DNA from: Flavobacteriales bacterium
GTDB lineage: Bacteria; Bacteroidota; Bacteroidia; NORP154
Reading direction: 5' to 3'
DNA: 5,995 nt
NCBI GenBank assembly: GCA_012965625.1
Contig: DTSC01000275.1
Location: 3,477-9,471 of the forward strand
Shown: one piece after another, positions 5,814 through 5,995 of the stretch
How positions within the stretch are numbered: the first letter of the stretch is position 1
How the letters are laid out: every line of letters begins with the position of its first letter
Translations under genes and position numbers: made by a program
The notes under the pieces: generated by a model
What the model saw: the letters and a program-made list of their open reading frames with translations, nothing else
What the model was told of the DNA's origin: nothing
The model's database searches: none

Positions 5814-5993
5814 TTACCCATTAAAGGGCTTGATTCGTACAATGGTTTTTGAGCCTATGGCACAAGCTCTTTTTATCGCGTTTTGTCCAAATCGCTTCCT
5901 GATGTGGTCCATGGCAGTATAGAGGTTGATGATATCTTCGGTGTCTTCAAACATGTTGACCTGGTGTCCTCCCCCCACCAAATGGCTGTATTT
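5814..5993 (-). CDS. Y-family translesion DNA polymerase (DinB/ImuB/UmuC-like), C-terminal 59 residues (5' end outside window)
   Basis: The minus-strand frame that stops at TAA 5816-5814 is open to the window edge and gives 59 residues. They contain 'GGGHQVNMFEDTEDIINLY', then 'AMDHIRKRFGQNAIKRA' and end 'IVRIKPFNG'. This tail, a clamp motif followed by 'D......L...MD.I..RFG...I.RA', is what I know from the C-termini of Bacteroidota DNA polymerase IV-like proteins and resembles the UmuC tail ('QLNLFDD' then 'LMTVMDTLN'). The catalytic palm, fingers and little finger lie outside the window, so the subfamily and whether the polymerase is active cannot be told. QVNMF (5949-5963) fits the beta-clamp consensus QxxLF/QxxMF. 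The short DnaE gene follows after 75 nt on the same strand. Such pairs are often preceded by a LexA/UmuD-like or ImuA-like gene, expected beyond the right edge. Confidence 0.82.
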   Translation of the reverse strand, partial: KYSHLVGGGHQVNMFEDTEDIINLYTAMDHIRKRFGQNAIKRACAIGSKTIVRIKPFNG

Positions 5994-5995
5994 GA

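Noticed and set aside
1..5995. tRNA, rRNA, CRISPR array, insertion sequence or prophage genes
   Set aside because: I looked for regularly spaced repeats, terminal inverted repeats, transposase or integrase motifs and RNA gene sequences and saw none.

Overview
The window looks like chromosomal DNA from a member of the Bacteroidota, probably of the Cytophagia/Sphingobacteriia type. The grounds are a fused DAHP synthase-chorismate mutase of the kind common in that phylum, an 'MCYH'-type SRAP protein, the short DnaE plus Y-family polymerase pair, and promoter-like sequences matching the phylum's TTTG / TAnnTTTG consensus. The taxonomic call is inference from protein style and promoter form. No mobile element, tRNA, rRNA or CRISPR array is visible.

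Layout. Left, plus strand: the 3' end of an aromatic amino acid gene (2-517), then a complete SOS response-associated peptidase (SRAP/YedK/HMCES family) gene (584-1297). Right, minus strand, read from the right edge leftwards: the C-terminus of a Y-family translesion polymerase (5993-5814), a 983-residue DNA polymerase III alpha-like protein (5738-2787), a START-domain protein with its own well-formed promoter (2686-1958), and a secreted protein of unknown function 12 nt behind it (1945-1349). The two halves converge at 1298-1348.

How the genes fit together. The Y-family polymerase and the short DnaE lie in tandem and resemble the ImuB-DnaE2 (ImuC) type of damage-inducible mutasome. The Y-family fragment carries a good beta-clamp motif (QVNMF). 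The equivalent place in DnaE reads RNELF, with the key Gln lost, and the DnaE PHP domain has lost several metal ligands. SRAP proteins cap abasic sites in single-stranded DNA, so three of the six genes probably handle damaged DNA, although the START/secreted pair lies between SRAP and the polymerases. The START and secreted proteins form a separate, probably envelope-related, two-gene unit. The most useful observations beyond annotation are the clamp-motif asymmetry, a possible leaderless SRAP mRNA with a 12-bp palindrome in its promoter, and the tandem 8-bp repeat inside the START promoter. I see no convincing wholly new system.
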